A stretch of 64,000 bases of DNA from Linanthus parryae (Eukaryota > Streptophyta > Magnoliopsida > Ericales > Polemoniaceae), in contig JALGPY010000007.1 of the NCBI GenBank assembly GCA_023055425.1, positions 87,941,136-88,005,135 on the forward strand, written 5' to 3'. Below, piece by piece: positions 60,501 through 64,000 of the stretch (its first letter is position 1; each line of letters opens with the position of its first letter). The position numbers were made by a program, and so were the translations under genes. Under the pieces are notes generated by a model. It saw only the letters and a program-made list of their open reading frames with translations, had not been told where the DNA came from and did not search any database.

Positions 60501-62462
60501 CTATTTATGTGCTTCTGGTAACATAGTCGACATCTAAGCAAACTGGCTAGTCATGGAGCCAGGCAATCCTGGATTCAATAACTCCTTACGAAATTAGCTA
60601 TAGAATCACTTAGTTTAATTTTATATATTTTGTACAAAGTAATTTTAATGTCTTAAATTTATTGGCCGGATGATATCTCTTTTTCCTTCATTATTGTGAT
60701 CAAACACAAACCATCAAGAAGAGTAGAACACCAACTCCAAATTTAAAAATTGTAAAATAGTCCATAAAAGATATCCAAATCAAAATGGGTAAGGCGAATA
60801 TCCATTGTCTAGAGTTAAGGCTAGCAATTGCCAAAGATGATTCACAATTACCCATGAACGCATCAAATACTCGCTATTATAATCCACAGCAACACACAGA
60901 TATGTTGAGATCTGGTAACTTGACTCACTTCCGGTGCACGCATAACATGGCTCCAACAGATGTACGGCACAGATGATGTGACAAGAACTTAATAAAAGCT
61001 GGGTAACTAATCGTAACTACTAACACAAACTTCCTTGAAACTTGGTTGATAGAGGAACATTGAGCCTTCTCACTGAAAGAGTGCATGGTATGGAATCCGA
61101 TAATCTTTACAAACTCCAGAAAATGGTAGTGTCATTTGTGAACCACTAATTGTAGTCATTAGTGAACCACTAATCCTTTGCTTATTTTTACCCTTGTTCA
61201 CATCTTAATTTCATTCATCGATTCAAAAAACCATGAATATAGCTTGAAAAATTACCTTGTGGAAGAAGTGAACCAAGCGATTTGCGTAAGGGATAATTCC
61301 ACCAACATGTGCGATAAGAATGGAAATCGCATTGAGGACTTGAACCTGAGAAAGAAGACGTACGGAAGCTGCTCATCAATATATTAAAAACCTAGGTTCT
61401 GCAGAAATTTTAGAATTAACTAGATAAAATTTTAGAATTAATTAGAGAAAATTATACATCCCTAAACTACATGAACAACCTAGGCTCAACAAGACTACAT
61501 GCCTAACCCTTAATAATGCTTTTCAAAAAGGTGAAAAACCCTACAGTTAATGGCCTCAAGCATTTGGCTTTGTGGGATATGAGCCTTGGACTTTAGAGAA
61601 AACACACCCTTAAGGACCAAAGCCACAGTCCACGCCCTCTAGGCATGCCCTGTAGTTTGCAAAATGTATTTATTCTTCATACATGTGGCTTCTGTAGAAA
61701 TTATTATCTACGCACGGAACAGGATAAATTAACTTTGACAGAAGGTTCAATGATCACATTCCCTTTAAACATAGAAAAAAAAGCTGTACTCCAAATGCAC
61801 CGAGATCTTTCATGGAAAAAAAAAAATCCTTCACAACAGATATTGTTTCCAAAAACTAATAATTATTTCCTTCAGCATAAGTTCTTCCCACTTAAACAGC
61901 ATAGCAATTTTTAGATCATTAAACACTGCAAAATTGAAGGATACATGTAAAATGCAATCAACTAATTGCTCCTGTAATAGCTTAAATTCTGTTGAAGTTT
62001 GCAGTATGTATGCAAGACTTCCCAAGTCACATGACATTTAATATGAACCAGAAAATGAGGATAATCAAGAAGCAACAAAGAAATGATAAAAAAGAAACCT
62101 CCCAGGAGGTAACCATCAAGAAATATACCTTTGAGTCAAACTCCTGAACTTCCTCCACTAATCTAAAACATGAATCCCAACAAACTGGCAGAAGCTCAAC
62201 AAAATCTTGTTGTGAGAAGTTTGCATCTTCAACAATCGAACACAAAGACCGACATGCTGCGAGCTGAAACAAGAAGGCGCTTCAATGGGAAACATGACTA
62301 ATTGGAGGTACTTTAGAATGCTGAAATTTAAAGATGAACTGCAAAGATGATTAGCAGGAACTAGCATCAATGTGAAAATGACGGTACCCTGACACAAAGG
62401 TCTGGCTCCTGGAGCAATTTGATCAAAGCACAGTATACAGGTTTTCTTGTGTCCTCTTTAAT
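54582..62462 (-). CDS. KA120: Kap120/importin-11-like nuclear transport receptor, C-terminal 12 exons
   Basis: An importin-beta family receptor that carries cargo through nuclear pores under Ran control. Twelve minus-strand exons are visible, in coding order: 62462-62388, 62263-62129, 61345-61256, 58952-58776, 58673-58569, 58487-58329, 58059-58015, 57905-57684, 55226-55120, 55033-54977, 54885-54825, 54743-54582 (stop TAA at 54584-54582). All introns have GT-AG ends, and exon lengths sum to 1395 nt, exactly 465 codons with no stop. Recognisable stretches: IKEDTRKPVYCALIKLLQEP, VEDANFSQQDFVELLPVCWD, AWEESSGESLLQIQLLAALR, GRDDHDPSKTAVKANSASIM, TLRLPQVLDKLDQIL and a C-terminus AMAQLKQALKMP. This is HEAT/ARM-repeat sequence and about the C-terminal 46 percent of a ~1000-residue protein; the N-terminal Ran-binding part must lie right of the window, since 62463-64000 has no exon. 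It appears functional. Confidence 0.9.
55667..57212. mobile_element. Mutator-like (MULE) non-autonomous element in a KA120 intron
   Basis: It is flanked by ATCATTCAA (55658-55666) and ATCATTTAA (57213-57221), a 9-bp duplication with one mismatch, as made by Mutator elements. The ends are long inverted repeats: GGGTACAAG...AAAGACACTCTTCCCCCTC at the left and the complement of GAGGGGGCAGAGTGTCTTTACGC...CAATTACCC at the right. The inside is C-rich on the left (56000-56550) and G-rich on the right (56690-57060). There is no transposase. It is in the intron between 55226 and 57684 and does not touch a splice site. Confidence 0.75.
57213..57683. other. KA120 intron remainder
   Basis: Non-coding. 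Around 57290-57400 there are inverted GGGGATAAGCTAT-type words (GGGAATAAGCTATCCCCC, AATAGCTTATCCCC), perhaps a decayed MITE end. Nothing else is recognised. Confidence 0.4.
59283..59593 (-). pseudogene. Unrecognised coding-like fragment in a KA120 intron
   Basis: Two overlapping minus-strand frames read as ordinary protein: EKISIVSALCYLHLCNDAKM and EVWVNIAQKIVGNLPS in one (59593-59405), then LEAWTALIFPLVTTVRLRSL and STKLFRPMDDSYLKKLFLII in the next (59465-59283). The change of frame near 59440 and the stop at the end suggest a decayed exon. It is not needed by KA120: the exons at 61256 and 58952 join in frame and without a gap in the protein. I do not recognise the family; a captured or leftover gene fragment is the simplest reading. 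Confidence 0.4.
59594..61255. other. KA120 intron, left without recognised features
   Basis: AT-rich sequence with no convincing exon, element terminus or RNA gene. The 63-codon frame at 60785-60976 shows no family features. Confidence 0.4.
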
Positions 62463-63181
62463 CTACAAAGAAGCATAAAAGAATCAACCTCAGAAGTGCA
62501 ATAGCGAAATAAGATTTCCGGTTCAACTTCCATCCATGATAATACATCAAATTCTCAGGCCTCATCATGGAAACGGTGCATGCAAACATCAACCCTTACA
62601 TTCAAATGCGCCATTAAATATAATAAGCCCAGAAATATTTTAACATGAAGTTAATAAAATATCGCGGTATGGAAGCTACAAGCCGGGTATTCCCAACACA
62701 ATACTTCACGCACTATACCTTCATTTACTAAGCTTTAGATCTACAGAGATTTCAATCTTATGTTCTTCCAACTTCACACGAGGCCATATATTAGGGAACC
62801 ACAACCTTCTACTCCCATTCGATCTCTATTTAGGGACATTATTGATGCCCCAAACTAAAAACCCCCTCTGTTCCATTTAGATGTCACGTTGGACTTTTTA
62901 GACTTCCAAGCAGCTCACTTGACCAGGAAAACGTTACAATTATCCTTTATGTTATTTAGACAGTTTTTCTTGGGAAGCTATGTTCAATTTAAAATTTGAA
63001 TATGGATGGGGTATTAGTGCAGTGAGTAAAGTAGAAATAAAACAACTTAACCTTTTGCATGTACGACTTCCATTGTCGGACAACATTTGAATTTATCCCT
63101 TTCTTGGGTAGATTACATTGACCTCCCTTGAGGTTTGATGTAAATACGCATACCACCATATGTCAAGAAATTACCAAATCG
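62463..63181. other. Upstream intron of KA120
   Basis: No further KA120 exon can be found, so the preceding exon must lie beyond 64000 or be unrecognisable. At 62868 a CCCTCTGTTCCATTTAGATG stretch resembles one end of a Stowaway MITE, without a matching second end. Confidence 0.4.
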
Positions 63182-63566
63182 CCTTGTTGGCAGGGGCGGA
63201 GGGACTTGAGGACAAGGGATGGCAATTGCCACCCCTTAATTATTGAAAACTCCACCAGCACCCGTCTAATTACAGTTACTTTATACTAAGACCTTTACGT
63301 ACATAAATGCCCCGGCTGGATCCTTAAAAAACCATGATATATAATGGATATCTTTATTAACTTCTCTATCATATAATTTTGCCCCCACTGATTCGATTTT
63401 CTGGCTCCGCCAATGCTTGTTGGGAGAGAGTGGAAGAGAATGGGAGGTAGATTATTGGAATTAGTGGTTGAGGTTTAGTGTAAGACACTCTCTCCTCACC
63501 TTAACCATTCATTCCAATAATCCAATAACATATACTCCAACTCTCCCACTCTCATCCAAACAAGGC
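63182..63566. mobile_element. Fold-back MITE, interrupted by a hAT MITE
   Basis: The left end GCCTTGTTGG (63182) is cut by the hAT insertion and continues GAGAGAGTGGAAGAG...ATTATTGGAAT; the right end, read inward, is GCCTTGTTTGGATGAGAGTG with ATTGGAATGAATGG inside. These match as imperfect inverted arms. It has no coding capacity. The outer target duplication is not clear. Confidence 0.55.
63191..63415. mobile_element. hAT MITE, 225 bp, 8-bp target duplication
   Basis: Ends are CAGGGGCGGAGGGA and, read inward from the right, CATTGGCGGAGCCAG. The flanking 8-bp duplication CTTGTTGG (63183-63190 and 63416-63423) is perfect. This is the widespread plant CAGGGGCGGAGC type of hAT MITE. Confidence 0.85.
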
Positions 63567-63911
63567 CAGTGTCTATAGTTAACTAACACCATTAGTGAAA
63601 ACCATTAAATTCCTCACATAAACTCCATTGCAGTTCCACAAAAGAAGATCAGCCCGGTGCACGAAGCTCCAGCTATGCATGGGGTCCGGGGGAGGGTCGG
63701 ACCACTCTGGGTTCTATTGAACTCATAAGTGGCATAAGAAGCTTTGTTCGATTGGGAAAAAGGATATAATAATGTTCTAAAATATATGAAAAATATGGCA
63801 ATTTATTGTTAATTAAGTAAAATATTGCACGTTACTTTATGTGGTATAAAATAGATTAGTTAAAATTTGATAAAGAAAAATTTAGTTTCAGGGTTACAAA
63901 TAATTAATTTA
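63567..63911. other. Non-coding
   Basis: AT-rich sequence with no feature that I can support. Confidence 0.4.
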
Positions 63912-64000
63912 CAGCCTCAAGGGGCTGGCCTAGTGGTGAAGACAAGGGGCCCAAGGGTTTGCTCCCCTTGGGGTCTCAAGTTCGATTCGCACGAACGCCA
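63912..64000 (+). mobile_element. Start of a tRNA-type SINE, cut by the window edge
   Basis: RNA polymerase III internal promoter boxes are present: box A TGGCCTAGTGG (63926-63936, full match to TRGYNNARNGG) and box B AGTTCGATTCG (63979-63989, two changes from GGTTCGANTCC). The 42-bp gap between them is typical for plant SINEs. A decayed tRNA gene is less likely, since no clover-leaf stem pairs are seen before box A. Confidence 0.65.

Noticed and set aside
62868..63110. A second Stowaway MITE in the right part
   Set aside because: One end (CCCTCTGTTCC) is present, but I could not find a matching inverted end or TA duplication.
63912..64000. A functional tRNA gene
   Set aside because: Box A and box B are present, but the acceptor and anticodon stems do not pair and the sequence continues as expected for a SINE head.

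Overview
The window is nuclear DNA of a flowering plant, probably a eudicot with a repeat-rich genome. The evidence is a set of plant-specific mobile elements (Athila-type Ty3/Gypsy, Sirevirus and Angela-type Ty1/Copia, plant LINEs with an RNase H tail, CACTA, MULE, hAT, Stowaway and a tRNA-type SINE) and spliced, GT-AG-bounded host exons of plant protein families. I saw no rRNA, tRNA gene, CRISPR array or organellar sequence.

Layout. Positions 1-14124 are the 3' part of an Athila-like element (A). Its LTR was split by an Angela-type Copia element (2582-10819, minus strand, TSD CTGAA) and by a LINE tail with a 5' inversion (11895-12829). A MITE (461-1329) sits in its internal region. Element A abuts a decayed Sirevirus-type Copia element (B, 14125-19409) with a downstream additional ORF. 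An Angela-like LTR fragment follows, then a second Sirevirus (C, 19719 to about 26430). Next come exons of a broken host nucleotidyltransferase-like gene (26498-29163), one of them split by a hAT-like element that itself carries a Stowaway MITE. A LINE RNase H fragment is split by a full-length, fairly young Athila-type element (B', 29542-43056, TSD GCTAT) with gag, pol and an additional ORF. Positions 43.1-53.3 kb hold a CACTA end, an LTR-like G-rich segment, a LINE tail with poly(A), and a minus-strand Copia element split by a 2982-bp solo LTR (TSD GATAC).

Positions 54582-62462 hold the only gene that looks intact: twelve minus-strand exons of a Kap120/importin-11-type nuclear transport receptor (KA120). 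They join in frame for 465 codons to the stop; a MULE-like element sits in one intron. The right edge has nested MITEs and the start of a SINE.

The most unusual signal is a 14-bp perfect palindrome, TGCGTATATACGCA. It occurs in both LTRs and in the two internal non-coding spacers of Athila element B', nearly always in pairs or triplets with an exact 18-bp period. An unrelated self-complementary motif (core CAAGGCCTTG) is scattered through Sireviruses B and C, including in coding sequence. Element A carries a third near-palindrome pair at the matching place in its LTR. The early stops in B' are all TAG, each one C-to-T step from CAG, as expected for deamination of CHG-methylated DNA. I did all motif counting and alignment by eye.
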